A stretch of DNA of 64,000 bases, taken from NCBI GenBank assembly GCA_035772735.1, contig JASDFA010000003.1:57656501-57720500 (forward strand), in the 5' to 3' direction. Both the position numbers and the translations under genes were made by a program. How positions within the stretch are numbered: position 1 is the stretch's first letter; each line of letters begins with the position of its first letter. A model generated the notes under the pieces. That model was given only the letters and a program-made list of their open reading frames with translations. It was not told where the DNA came from and made no database searches. The DNA is from Datura wrightii (Eukaryota; Streptophyta; Magnoliopsida; Solanales; Solanaceae). Shown in pieces: positions 1 to 10,523 of this stretch.

Positions 1-420
1 TTGAAGCTAGCAGACAGGTCTTTGGCTAAGCCGGATGGCATTGTTGAGGATGTGTTAGTGCAAGTAGGCTCCCTCATTTTTCCGGTCGATTTTATTGTTC
101 TGGACTTTGAACCAGATGCTGAAGTCCCATTTATTTTGGGACGACCCTTTCTGGCAACCGGAAAGGCATTAATTGATGTAGTTGCGGGTCAACTCACGAT
201 GCGAGCACATGACAAGGTCGAAGTGTTCGATGTGTACAAGGTACCTAAGCTTCCGACTGTTTATAAGGATCTCTCGGTGATCAACATAATTGATCATGGG
301 AATGCAAATGGATTGAGTGATTCCCGAGAGTTACTAGGTAGGCCACCGGACAAGGTAGAGCACTACTGGGGGGATGATCATGATCGGGACAAATCGTCCA
401 TCTCCCTAGTAGATAAATGA
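1..420 (+). pseudogene. Element A: 3' end of gag-pro, retropepsin-like domain (partial)
   Basis: The frame is open from the window edge to a TGA at 418-420 (139 residues), so the true start lies outside. Residues about 28-65 carry the hydrophobic strands and the ILGRPFLATGKALIDV block. That block is the C-terminal half of the retropepsin fold (the ILG signature) as found in Athila/Tat-like and related non-autonomous gag-pro elements. The catalytic D-S/T-G would lie upstream and is not visible. The protein ends soon after the protease and no RT follows, so this is a gag-pro-only element or one that lost pol. A stem-loop lies 41 bases after the stop. The protease identity is secure; the lineage is inferred. 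Confidence 0.75.
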
Positions 421-460
421 GCTTAAAGGACGTCGAGCCGCGACGGTAAACCAGGCGCTG

Positions 461-478
461 CACGGGAGGCAACCCGTG
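461..478 (+). other. Stem-loop after the element A stop codon (CACGGG-AGGCAA-CCCGTG)
   Basis: A perfect 6-bp stem closes a six-base AGGCAA loop. The same loop and inner GGG/CCC stem recur in element B at 10439-10456 and 10506-10523, where the outer stem pairs differ but still pair. Its place just 3' of a terminal stop codon is the same in both elements. The function is unknown to me. Confidence 0.7.
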
Positions 479-732
479 AAAATATTTTCTTTCTTTCTTT
501 TTAGTGTGAATAATTTTTATTTTTCTTTTCTTTTTTTTTCTTAACTAGGTTTAGATTTTCATTTTATTTAATATTTTTTATTTTAGTTCGGGAAATCTAT
601 TAATTTAACCAATTTTTGTTTAGTGAGGTGATTTTCAGGTATAACGGAGGAAATATACATGGAATCGAGAAAATGAGGCGAGGTATGAAAAATTAAATGT
701 ATTGGTGAAACAGAGCACTGGCGCATTGGCGC

Positions 733-868
733 CGTGTCACGGAGGCAATGCTCCGCGTTGGCCTCCGTGACACGTTGAAGGCAAATCTGGATTTTTCAAA
801 AATCCAGTAAGCCAACGCGTTGGCTCCGTGTCACGGAGGAGGGCCTCCGCGTTACCCTCCGTGACACG
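733..868 (+). promoter_or_regulatory. Palindrome cassette (CGTGTCACGGAGG type) upstream of a TATA box
   Basis: Two hairpin-forming pairs are visible: a 14-bp perfect pair (733-746 with 761-774) and a 13-bp pair (827-839 with 856-868). Between them lies a 10-bp-stem palindrome with a single-base loop (787-807). The left arm of the second pair is itself a palindrome (CTCCGTG-T-CACGGAG, 824-838). ACGTG cores in the arms resemble plant bZIP G-box/ABRE sites (known motif; binding here is inferred). Confidence 0.65.
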
Positions 869-921
869 TTGACCCTTATCCAGTGCCGGGTCACACCGGG
901 TTTCCGGCTGACCCGCGTGTT

Positions 922-935
922 TTATTTAAATATAA
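922..935 (+). promoter_or_regulatory. TATA-like box (TATTTAAATATAA)
   Basis: This AT-only block sits in an otherwise C-rich region about 55 bases after the last palindrome arm. Leader-like DNA follows. It is probably the core promoter of an LTR. Confidence 0.4.
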
Positions 936-1189
936 CCCCGATTTCGCCCATTTTTTCCCCATTCCCTCTTCCCTCCGCGACCAAACACCCATTTCCCCCT
1001 CCCCAAGCAACGTGCCACGTTGATAGGCAAAGAAAAACATCAAGTTTCTCCGATTCTTCAATTCTAAGGTATGTTTTCATTGTCTAACTCAATTTTTTTG
1101 GTGATTTTTGTCAATTTTGGGCATGTAAGGTGAGACATACCACCTTAGGTAGAAATTAAACATGATGGTGAATTATGTTGTGATTGATT

Positions 1190-1505
1190 AGGACATTTAG
1201 TTTAGTTGTTTTGATTATACTATTTCACTTTCCGTCTCTAGCGAGCTAGTTGGGGGTGTCATCCCATCAACACATTAGACAGTTTAGAGGCTTATAAGAC
1301 AGTGTATAGACTTTAAGCTTTATCGAGTGTTGATTCCATTTATAATCATTAATACATGTCAAACATTTGCTTATAAGTGTTTTGATTTAATTTCCCACAT
1401 AAATTATGCTCTTGGATTCATCATGCATGTGCCATGGGTGAGCTTGTAGTCATTTGTGGCTCTAGGTCCCGTGTCTCAATTTGAGGTCAATGCTTGGGTC
1501 AGGAA
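1190..1505 (+). repeat. 5' LTR remnant of element C
   Basis: The stretch resembles the reverse complement of the start of F's 5' LTR (21329-21600). Shared landmarks are the 'agctagttggggg...catcccatcaac' block and the end 'cccgtgtctc...gcttgggtc' directly before the primer site. The upstream border is a judgement, because similarity fades before about 1190. Confidence 0.6.
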
Positions 1506-1510
1506 AAAGT

Positions 1511-1522
1511 TGGTATCAGAAG
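1511..1522 (+). other. Primer binding site, element C (tRNA-iMet)
   Basis: TGGTATCAGAAG differs by one base from the canonical TGGTATCAGAGC complementary to the initiator Met tRNA 3' end. It sits five bases after the LTR end, as expected. Confidence 0.8.
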
Positions 1523-1724
1523 ATTAGATTTTGAAGTGTCCTAGGATGTTTGAAAGCCACATTAAGTAGAGTCTTTTTTTCATGGGTGTGTTAGCACGCC
1601 ACACTTATGAAGAAGAGGCTACGAAATGTTTTAGGAAATTTCCCTTCTTTTGTTATTTCTTATCGTGCTATGAGTTCAACTCTTTCTCTATCCCTCTAAC
1701 TATAGCTTGACGTTTTTGTCGAAT

Positions 1725-2810
1725 CATGCCTCCTCACTGAGTTAATGGTAGAAGAAATGGAAATGGAGATGGGCATCAGCAAGGCCCACCAGCTCAAACA
1801 GGTCCCCTGCTCGAGCAGATTACCTAGGTCGAGTTTAGGGAAGCCTTTCAGATGTTGGCATAGGACATGACCACTCAGTTCAACCAGCAAGCAGTGGCTC
1901 ATTTTCCCCAGAATGGGAATGCAGCTGTGAGTAAACTGTGAGATTAATCAGGATGAATCCACCTGAGTTTATGGGGTCGAAAGTGGATGAGGACCCGCAT
2001 GAGTTTATTGAGGAGGAATAGAAGATCACACAGATTATGGGGGTGACTGGATAAGAGAGTGCGAACTTAGCCTCCTATCAGCTGAAGGGGGTGGCTTATA
2101 TATGGTATCGCCAGTAGAAGGATGGTAGAGAAGTGGGAGTAATTCTCCTAAGCTGGGAGGAGTTCATGACTACCTTCTTAGACAGGTTCTTCCCTAGAGA
2201 ATTGATGGAAGAGAAAGCAACAGAGTTCGTCAACTTGAAGTAGAACCACAGGACCATCAAAGAGTATGCCTTAGAGTTTACCCAGTCGTCTAAGTATGTG
2301 CCAGAGATGGTTGCAGATCAGAGGGCTTGTATGAACATATTTGAGAATGGGGTAGCAGATTCACTGGTCAAGGAGTGTAGGACCGCTATGCTGAGCAGTG
2401 ACTTAGACTTCTCGCGGTAGGTCAAATACACCCAGCAGATAGAGGAAAATCAAATGAAGGAGAAGGAGAGAGAGGCTAAGAGGTAGATCACATGAAGGAG
2501 AAGGAGAGAGAGGCAAAAAGGGCCAAGATAGGAAGCTTTGGATTCACCCACCAAAAGTTCAATGGCAGAAATCACCCCAGTCCCACCATAGGTCGTCTTC
2601 CCCAGCACGGTCATTAGCTAGTGTTCCATCCATACCTCGGGGTCATTAGAGGAGCAGGGCATTAGGTTATAGGGGATAGAGGAGTGCACTTTTCTAGTCT
2701 GTGGTAAATGTGGTAAGAACTACATAGGAAAGAGCCTAGTGGGATCAGTTGTTTTCTTTGGGTGCGAGAAGCTCGGGCACATGCATAGGGAGTGTCTTTT
2801 CACTAGGTAG
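1725..2810 (+). pseudogene. gag: Gag of element C, broken
   Basis: The initiating ATG (1725) is followed within four codons by TGA. The same MPP start occurs in F. Across frames, the conserved gag core is recognisable at about 2150-2245 (WEEFMTTFLDRFFPRE), followed by a basic coiled region rich in Lys/Glu. Near 2745-2805 there is a CCHC-type knuckle in which the first Cys is lost or out of frame (visible GCEKLGHMHREC). Gag forms the virus-like particle, and the knuckle binds RNA. At least six stops or frame changes make it non-functional. Confidence 0.8.
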
Positions 2811-2959
2811 GGTGACAACCGACGTCGTGCCCCAGCTACCCGTTCAGCAGAAGCTCTAGCAGAATATCCTTTTCAGCAAGTGCTTCTACTAGCGTAGCCA
2901 GTGATCAGTGCTAGAATAGATTTTATGCCCTTTCATCGAGTCTGCAGCATGAGACTTCA

Positions 2960-4800
2960 CTCGATGTGGTTAATAGTATGTTATGAGTATTCCATCTTGA
3001 TGTGTCTGCATTTTTAGATCCAGGGGGCTACCTTAGCTTTTGTGACTCCTTATGTTGCTGTTAGTTTCAGAGTCTGTCCCGAAATTCTGTGAAAACCCTT
3101 TTTAGTCTCTACTCTAGTCGGTTACTCAATTATAGCTTGATGGGCATACAGAAATTTCCCTGTCACAGACCTTCAGAAAGTCACCTCAGCCGATCTTGTA
3201 GAGTTAGACATGACCAATTTTGATGTCATATTTAGTATGGATTGGTTATATGCATGATATGACTCAGTCAATTGTTGAACCCGTTCGGTAGAGTTTAAAT
3301 TCCTGGGTGAGCCAGTCCTAGAGTGGAAGGGAAGTTCAGTTGTGCCTGTAGGTTGCTTTGTTTCCTACCTTAAGGCCAGAAAGATGATCTCTAAGGGTTG
3401 TGTTTACCATCTAGTTCAGGTTAAGGATTTTACGTTCGAGACCCCGACACTCCAATAAGTTCCTGTTGTGTGCTAGTATCCGGAGATGTTCCCAAATGAT
3501 TTACAGGGAGTCCCTCCTGAGTGGGAGATTGACCTTGGCAGCCCATATTTATTCCTCCTTATAGAATGGCCCCAGCCGAGCTAAAGGAGTTGAAGGAGCA
3601 GTTGATAGATCTCCTAGATAAAGGATATATCAGACCTAGCAAATACCCATGGGGTGCACCATTTCTCTTTGTTCGATAAAGGATGGGTCTCTTCGTATGT
3701 GCATTGATGATCGATAGTTGAACAAGGTCACAAGCATAAGTATCCCCTCCCCAAGATTGATGACTTGTTTTACTAGCTTCAGGGTGCCAAGTGCTTCTCC
3801 AAGATAGATCTCAGGTTCGATTATCACCATCTTAGAGTTAGGAGAGTGACATCCCGAAAGACAGCCTTCAAGACTCGGTATGGTCACTATGAGTTTGTGG
3901 TTATGTCTTTTGGACTAATGAATGCCCCTGTAGCTTTTATAGAATTGATGAACAGGGTGTTCAAATAGTATTTGGACATTCTCGTGATTGTCTTCATAGA
4001 TAATATTCTCATATACTCTCAGAATGAGAAGGAGCATGTCGCTTACTTGAGGGTTGTATTATAGATTCTTAAGGACTGTCAGTTGTTTTCTATGTTTAGC
4101 AAGTGTGTGTTTTGGTTTGACTTCTTGGTGTTCTTGGGTCACGTGGTGTCTAGTGAGGGTGTGCAAGTGGGCTCTCAAAATATAGAGGCAATAAAGAATT
4201 GGCCTAGACAAGTCACACCTACAGATACTAGGAGCTTTATAGGTTTGGCTGACTATTATCGGAGGTTTGTAGAGGATTATCCTACATTTCAGCACCACTG
4301 ACCAAGTTGACTCAGAATAAGGCTAAGTTTTGGTGGCCCGATGCTTATGAGAAGAGTTTTAAGGAGTTTAAGACTCAATTTACATCAGCCATAGTTTTGA
4401 CCTTACCCGAAGGTATCGATGGCTTTGTGGTGTATTATGATGTGTCGAGGGTCGGCCTTGGCTATGTATTGATGCGGCATGGAAAAGTGATTGCATATGC
4501 TTCGAGGCAGCTTAAAACCTATGAGAACACTATCCAACTCATGATCTCGAGTTTGCAGTGTTAGCATTTTCCTTGAAGATTTGGAGGTAGTATTTGTATG
4601 GGGTGCATGTGGATGTGTTCACGGATCACAAAGGCCTATAGTATGTGTTCACCTGGAAAGAATTGAACTTGAAACAAAAAAGATGGCCAGAGCTTCTCTA
4701 GGATTACGATATGAGTGTTCTTTATCATTCAAGAAATGCCAATGTGGTGGCGGATGCCCTTAGTAGATTGTCGATAGAGAGTGTGTCCCACGGTGAGGAT
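2960..4800 (+). pseudogene. pol: Protease-RT-RNase H of element C, broken
   Basis: The protease tail and linker (about 3120-3500) show LVELDMTNFDVI and the WKGSSVVPVGC linker seen in F. RT fragments start near 3550. The catalytic box near 3985-4010 reads IVFIDNI, so the second Asp of FIDD is Asn, which should abolish polymerase activity. The connection domain (about 4080-4300) and RNase H (about 4330-4790) follow, ending in an ADALSR-like stretch interrupted by a stop near 4765. Numerous frameshifts occur. Degradation is heavier than in F. Confidence 0.85.
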
Positions 4801-4829
4801 GGGAGGAAAGAATTGGCGAAGAATATGCA

Positions 4830-5938
4830 TGGCTTGCATGGTTAGAGGTTTGCCTTGTTGAATCAATAGATGGTGTTGTCATTATTCAAAATGGGTCCAA
4901 ATCTTAATTGGTGACTGAGGTCAAGGCTGGGAAACATGAAGACCGTATCCTAGGGAAGTTAAGGAAAGCGATTCAAAATCAGAAGGTCGAGGTCTTCTCC
5001 CAAGGAGGAGATGGTGTGCTTCAATATCAGGGTCATTTATGTGTTCCAAGTGTTGATGATTTAAGAGAACGGATATTCGATGAGGCTTATGGTTCCCAAT
5101 ATTCTATCCATCCAGGTGCTAACAAGATGTACCCTGACCTACGGGAGATCCATTGGTTGAATGGCATGAAGAAGGACATAGCGGGGTTTGTGGCTAAGTG
5201 TCCGAACTGTAAACAAGTGAAGGTGGAGTACAAGAGCCCTGGGGGGATGCTACAAGACATCAGTATCCCCACTTAGAAGTGGGAAAATATCAACATGGAC
5301 TTCATTATAGGGTTTCCTCATACTCGCCGATAGCATGACTCTCTTTGGGTGGTTATGGACAGGTTGACAAAAACAACTCATTTCCTACCGGTCAAAACTG
5401 TCGATTCAGCTAATGACTATGCTAGATTATACATCTAGGAGTTAGTCCAGTTGCATGGAGTGCCATTATCCATCATCTTAGACAGAGGTGCTCAGTTTAC
5501 CTCCTAGTTTTAGAGGTCATTTAAGAAGGGCCTTGGTACTCAAGTGAAGCTTAGCATGGCTTTTCACCCACAGATAGATACTCAAGCCGAGCAAACCATT
5601 CAGACTCTTGAGGATAGGTTGAGAGCATGTGTGATTGATTTTAAGGGTGGATTGGATGATTGCTTGCCTCTCATCAAGTTTTCCTATAATAGCAGTTACC
5701 ACTCCAGTATTCAAATGGCTCCATTTGAGGCTCTCTATAGGCGAAGGTGTAGATCCCCCATTGGTTGGTTTGAGGTAGGTGAGGCTTTGTTGATAGGGCC
5801 GGATTCAGTTCATGAGACAATGGAGAAGGTTCATCTTATCAGAGAAAGGCTGAAGATAGCTTAGAGTCAACATAAATCTTATGCAAATGCGAGAAGGAGA
5901 TAACTCGAGTTTCAGGTTAACGATTGGGTATTTCTGAA
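4830..5938 (+). pseudogene. pol: Integrase of element C, broken and 3' truncated
   Basis: The HHCC zinc region is visible at 5107-5240 (HPGANK... then CPNCKQVK). The catalytic core follows: first Asp in WVVMDRLTK (about 5345), second in ILDRGAQFT (about 5480, where SDRG is usual) and the Glu region FHPQIDTQAEQTIQ (about 5560-5600). A C-terminal piece up to about 5938 matches other copies, and then sequence identity stops. The chromodomain is therefore missing. Stops lie at about 5275, 5330, 5437 and 5862. Confidence 0.85.
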
Positions 5939-7701
5939 TACTTACCTCGAGCATGATCTGCTTATCTCCAAGTATTTGTATAAACCCAATCGCTCATTCG
6001 AATACTCACTTCGGACATGAGCCACTTAGGATGATAGCTTATTATCCAATTTTCATCAATATATCCAATATGCTTATTAAATCAATCAACTCATATGACA
6101 AATTAGAGGGATATATCAACCAACATCATCAGCATAACTTATCGTACATTTCATTTAGTCAACTCATATGACAATTTAAAAAGATATATAAATCAACAAT
6201 CATTTGTGTAATTCAGCATGCTATTGATTTAGTCGACACATATCAACTATCATAAGTACACATTAATTATTACAATTGCACTTAAATTTCACAACAAACA
6301 ACATTTATTCATCTTGGAATTTAGTCACAAAAGGTAACTAAATCATCATTACCTCTATCAAAATTAGTGTCTGAAGGCTAATTAATCATATGTAGCAACT
6401 CATGACCCATATATATCTTCAATCAAAGTTGACTCATCATAGCCATAACCTTTTATCGTTCTAGTTATTTATCAATTAGCCAAGTCTTGCATCATCTATC
6501 ACAATAATAAAATACACAAGGTAACCTTTACAATTCATCAGTTCGACCTTTTCTACCCTCTCACTTAAGGATCTATTACACAATCAGGTTCTTTCAATAT
6601 TAATCATCATACTATTTTTATTAGTCCCCATTTCATGACAACTTACTCAGGCTCATCATCATCCCCTTAACATATTCATTCACAAAGAAAATTCATTAAC
6701 GCATTATAACTATTTCAACAAAATCCAGATTTAATTACTCACCTTGCTACTATGAGTTCTCAAAAACACCTATTTTTTCCTTACCTCGGATTTGTTTTAA
6801 GCTAGTTAATTTATACTACCATCCTTACATTTCCATTCATACAACTAAATTACAATATCAAGCTCATATAACCAAAACTAGGTTTGATCACCTCACTTCT
6901 TCCTTTGATTCGTACTATTACAATCATTCACCCAAGATTATACTATCAAGATTACACTACCAACATATACAATCAAGAACAACTACAATCACATGTCATC
7001 AAAAGTATTTTATCAAGAACATCACATCAAGAGCGCACCCTCATTATTAATTATCAACTAGATTTCCCTTTCCCACATGTTGTCATACCTAGGATTAATC
7101 CTCCAATTTTTATAGTTACGTTACTACAAATCCTTCATTATGTCATCATATTTTCCCTTTACCCTCATCAATTATACATTAATAGTACACACGTATATGA
7201 TTCGCTAATTATGTTCTAACACAAAGGTAAGTCATAACCTACCGGGGCACCAAACTACTTCCAAAAAAGTGACAGAGTTTCATTCTTGCATTGAGTTTAT
7301 CATTTCTTGGAGAAACATGCTGAGGAGGATGATGGAATCTTTCCCTTCTCTAGCCACCCAATTTTTCTTCTTGCTAGAATAACCAAAATTTGTCTCCAAG
7401 GAATTTTTTATGACTAATCCTTGTTACAATAGGATTTGGGTTCTTAAAGTGGAGAAAACATGGAGTTCTAGTCTACATATTCCGCTATAGTGATACTTGC
7501 TCCTCTTCAGCGGTCCTGCCATAACGACGAGGTTCCTACCGTAGCAGTTCTATCACATGGGCCCACAAATTCCTTTTTTTACTTAGCTATTTTAAAATCA
7601 TTAAGCAACCAATTCTTTATTCAAGGATTATTAATTTTAGACCCTCAAAATTTTATGTTTCTATCAACTTAAGGTCTTCTAACGGTCGGACGGGTCGTTA
7701 C
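5939..7701 (-). repeat. LTR H (minus strand), truncated
   Basis: Read on the minus strand the segment starts TGTAACGACCCGTCCGACCG, the style of start common to many nightshade Ty3 LTRs (from memory). A palindrome-rich stretch follows (about 7495-7560, on the plus strand CCATAACGACGAGGTTCC). The remainder is AT-rich with no protein signal. The minus-strand 3' end is missing: at about 5938 it joins integrase of C with no TG/CA border. It may be a solo LTR or the remnant of a larger element. The small open frames in it look random. Confidence 0.5.
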
Positions 7702-9131
7702 AGACACATCTTTGCTTTATTTCGTAGCATTTTTCATGTATTTACGAGTTAAAATTGGGGAAAACTGACCTCATTATGCCATGTTTTAGGAACCCAAGCA
7801 AAATGAAGAAGAGAGGTGTCAAGACAAAAATCTGTCCACAGGACGAGACAAAGGACAGACCGTTTGTCTGATAGACGGACTGCATATTTAGCCATCTAGG
7901 TCAAGCTAATGATTCTATAAGACTTCTTGAAGAGGTCCTTAAATAAAGAGATGAAGGAGGGGCTATATGTCCATAAAACGGCCCGTCAATTGAAGGATAG
8001 ACTCAGGATGTGGCAGAAGACAGTTTTAAAGGATGAATCCAAAGAAGAGTCGTCGTTTCATAAGACAGTCCGCCGGTCAAGGGATAGAAAGTTGGATGAC
8101 AGATGTCAAATGTAAAGGATGGAACAAAGGACGGTCCGTCCTCCTAAAGAATGGCCCGTCCCTACACACATGGCACCTCCAAGTTTGAATTTTTTTGGGC
8201 ATTTTAGTACATAGAATAAATAAATTTTTTGGGGGGTTTTATGTTTTTAGAGATTTCACCAATTATTTTGAGTTGAGAGTATAGATAGATAAATAGATTT
8301 ACTTTTCATTATAGATCTTAGATTTTAGCTTGTAATTTGAAGATTCAAGTTCATCAATTGAAGATTTTTTCTACAATTTCAATTTCCATTGGTGGAAGTG
8401 TCTAATTATTCTCTTTCTCTTCTTCTTCCTGTTATGGGTTACTAAGCCTAGATCTAGCATTGTTAACCCTAATGATCCCAATTTCGTAAGATTGAGTTTG
8501 ATCTTATGAACATTTGATTGATTATTGCTTTGTAGTTTGTGATTGGTGATAAGAGTCACCCAATCCTACCTAATTACCATTATGATGCTTGAGAAATAAA
8601 ATTTCTATTGGGTTAATATCAATCAACAATTACTCAAGGCATAACCCTTGTTTAATGGGTTTTCCTAAACAGAGGTTGAATTCCAATTGGCAACAAGCAA
8701 CTGAGTAGAAGTGAATTCTCTTCCATTTGAAAAAATTAAATTTGACAAAATTGAAGTAGATTGACACATATGGTGCTTTTGAAATATACCCATGAGTTCT
8801 ATAAGTCTTTTCTTGCATGTTCAACCATAGCCCATTCTCAATCTATCCATGTTGGGAGATTTAGGGAGATCGACCCATAATTCAGGTCACTTTCCTAGAA
8901 TTTCCTTAAATTGATTAAAACCCTAGAAATTTGCATTCTATAACTATAGTAAAATTTTCTCAATCTTAATCCTAATAGACTCTAATCTTGTAATACTATA
9001 TTGATTACTACTAGATAGAGTGCACTTAGCGTAGTTTGTATGGGATTCGACCCTAACTCCATGTTAGGTTCTATATTGCTTCAATCATTTAAACTACCAA
9101 AATCTAGAATGGATTTAAACAAGGTCAAATA
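7702..9131 (+). repeat. 5' LTR of element B
   Basis: It matches the 3' LTR pieces at 12377-12808 and 51663-51829. Shared blocks include 'aagaagagaggt', the 'gattctagat' family blocks and the end segment 'gggattcgaccctaactcc' before the primer site. The first bases abut LTR H without a target duplication, so the original TG start is uncertain. U3 contains GGACGG-type palindromes. The remaining 0.9 kb is AT-rich leader-like DNA. Confidence 0.7.
7835..8165 (+). promoter_or_regulatory. GGACGGTCCGTCC palindrome cluster in LTR B
   Basis: A perfect palindrome, GGACGG-T-CCGTCC, lies at 8129-8141. Decayed versions on both strands surround it (for example 'agaccgtttgtctgatagacgg' near 7857 and 'cggcccgtcaattg' near 7980). 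The 3' LTR has matching decayed copies at 12530-12680. Confidence 0.55.
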
Positions 9132-9134
9132 TTA

Positions 9135-9152
9135 TGGTGTTGTTGTTGGGGT
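9135..9152 (+). other. Primer binding site, element B, decayed
   Basis: TGGTGTTGTTGTTGGGGT lines up with TGGCGCCGTTGCCGGGGA. Most of the differences are C to T, as expected from methyl-CpG and CNG deamination. It lies three or four bases after the LTR end. Confidence 0.65.
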
Positions 9153-9240
9153 CTACGGCATAAGCCCTATCTAGCATTGTTAGTTTAGTTTGCATGATTA
9201 GACCTATTCTTTCACTTCTTCTTTTCTTTAACTTGTAAAA

Positions 9241-10417
9241 AAGGTATACAAGGGAGTCATTATGGAATCATGGAATAAAAATGAGTTTCCTGGTGCAACC
9301 CATACCATGATGACCCATGTCCATATTGTAGAGGACCTCATTTTTAGAAAGATTATGAATATGCCCCTGGGAGATAGATGTGTGCATCTTATCTTTCATA
9401 TGATGGGTATAATTACAATCTATGTAGTGGTCAAGGTGGACATTGGAGTAATTCTTCCAACTATTATAACTCCTCCCCAATTTTCTTCTAATGAAAATAT
9501 TGGTTATCCCTTTGAGTTTGACATGAACCATGACAAGGCGTGTACAGGACAAAGTATTGGATTTGAGAAAATCCAAGCAATGCTCCAAACTTTGTTGGAT
9601 TCAAATTCTAACTTGGAAGAGATCAACAAATTCATCTTGGAAAATATTATGAAATGCAAAAGAGTAAAAGATTCATTTAATGTTACACTTTCCATTCTCA
9701 AGAAATATCTGCTTCTCAAGAGGTGGTAGCTGACGAAGAGATTTTCACATCAATGAATGAGCCACAAAGATTGTGTAATCACAACTACTAATGTGGAATG
9801 AAGAAGAAGAGCAAAATATTGAAGAAATAAATCTCTAAATCTCAAAGTGGAGAATTTGGAGAGATACCAAGGTGCAAAATAGGTAGAAGTGAAAATAATG
9901 GCAATTCTTTACCCAATGGTGGGAATGAGTTCAACGTGAAGAAGAGGTCAAGATGGATTTTGAAGATCCAAGGTGGATTTTCCGACCTAACAAGCTAAAA
10001 ATACTACGAGATGTCAAAATTGAAGAATGACATTAGAGATGCAAAGAAAAGTACATCAAATTATTTCTGAGGATTCTAGTGCATTTGAGGGTGAGGATGT
10101 CAAGAATGAAGCAAATTTGAAAATGGAGAGACTTAGGCTATATTCCAATAATTTCTCAACATTGTGCTTTATTGAATGTGTGGAAGTTGAGACAACCGAG
10201 TCTATGAAAAATTTTGGAATGGAAGATCAAAGTATTTTTATTTTTGAAGTTATTTCTGTCAAGAAGGAAAAATGATGTTCCTTATCTAAAGGAAAAAAAG
10301 TATAAAATGCAATACTCAAGAGATGGCCTCCTTGTATTTATATCACCATCATATGAACATCATCGAGATCTTGATTCAAAGCTTGGGAGAAATTTAATAT
10401 CTTTAAAGTCGAAATAA
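9241..10417 (+). pseudogene. Gag-like coding region of element B, frameshifted
   Basis: An ATG at 9262 opens a frame starting MESWNKNEFPGATHT. At about 9305 the reading shifts: the next frame gives HDDPCPYCRGPHF, a CX2CX3H zinc-ribbon-like motif with the final Cys apparently lost to Tyr, and then a Tyr/Asn/Gly-rich stretch broken by stops. Further open pieces (10027-10275 and 10214-10417) end in SPSYEHHRDLDSKLGRN. I know similar short proteins only as the single product of gag-only elements in nightshades. Their role, presumably RNA binding or packaging, is an inference. The final TAA lies 20 bases before a stem-loop. Confidence 0.55.
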
Positions 10418-10436
10418 ATGTAAAAAATTACTTAGC

Positions 10437-10458
10437 CTCTTGGGAGGCAACCCAAGGG
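10437..10458 (+). other. Stem-loop 1 of element B (CTTGGG-AGGCAA-CCCAAG)
   Basis: A six-pair stem (10439-10444 with 10451-10456) carries an AGGCAA loop and can be lengthened by two pairs. It lies just after the last stop codon of the gag-like region. Loop and inner stem equal those of element A, while the outer pairs differ but remain complementary. Confidence 0.7.
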
Positions 10459-10505
10459 ATGCTACAGTATGTGTAGTATCCATGTCATGCCATGATGAAG
10501 CACTT

Positions 10506-10523
10506 CTTGGGAGGCAACCCAAG
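10506..10523 (+). other. Stem-loop 2 of element B, identical to stem-loop 1
   Basis: The same 18 bases as 10439-10456 recur 67 bases downstream. The flanking sequence differs, so this is not simply a recent large tandem duplication. Confidence 0.7.

Larger units (their letters stand above)
421..1189 (+). other. Non-coding 3' region / probable LTR of element A
   Basis: No credible coding sequence is present. After the stem-loop comes a T-rich stretch (about 480-640), then a GC-rich palindrome cluster (721-870), a TATA-like box (922-935), C-rich leader-like DNA (935-1010) and a GGTATGTTTTC stretch near 1067 that resembles a 5' splice site. The order palindromes - TATA - leader is that of an LTR U3/R. 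LTR borders and any direct target repeat could not be placed. Confidence 0.4.
1190..5938 (+). mobile_element. Element C: decayed Tekay/Del-type chromovirus, plus strand
   Basis: In order the element shows an LTR remnant, a tRNA-iMet primer site, gag, protease, RT, RNase H and integrase. The leader after the primer site matches, in reverse complement, the leader of element F, so C and F belong to one family. Many stops and frameshifts interrupt every domain, and the RT box reads FIDN instead of FIDD. The element is cut at about 5938 inside the integrase C-terminal region, where unrelated AT-rich LTR H begins. It has no 3' LTR and is not capable of movement. Confidence 0.85.

Noticed and set aside
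6884..7219. 111-residue open frame as a host gene
   Set aside because: It is low-complexity, Ile/Tyr/His-rich translation of AT-rich LTR DNA, with no start context, no domain and no similarity to anything I recognise.
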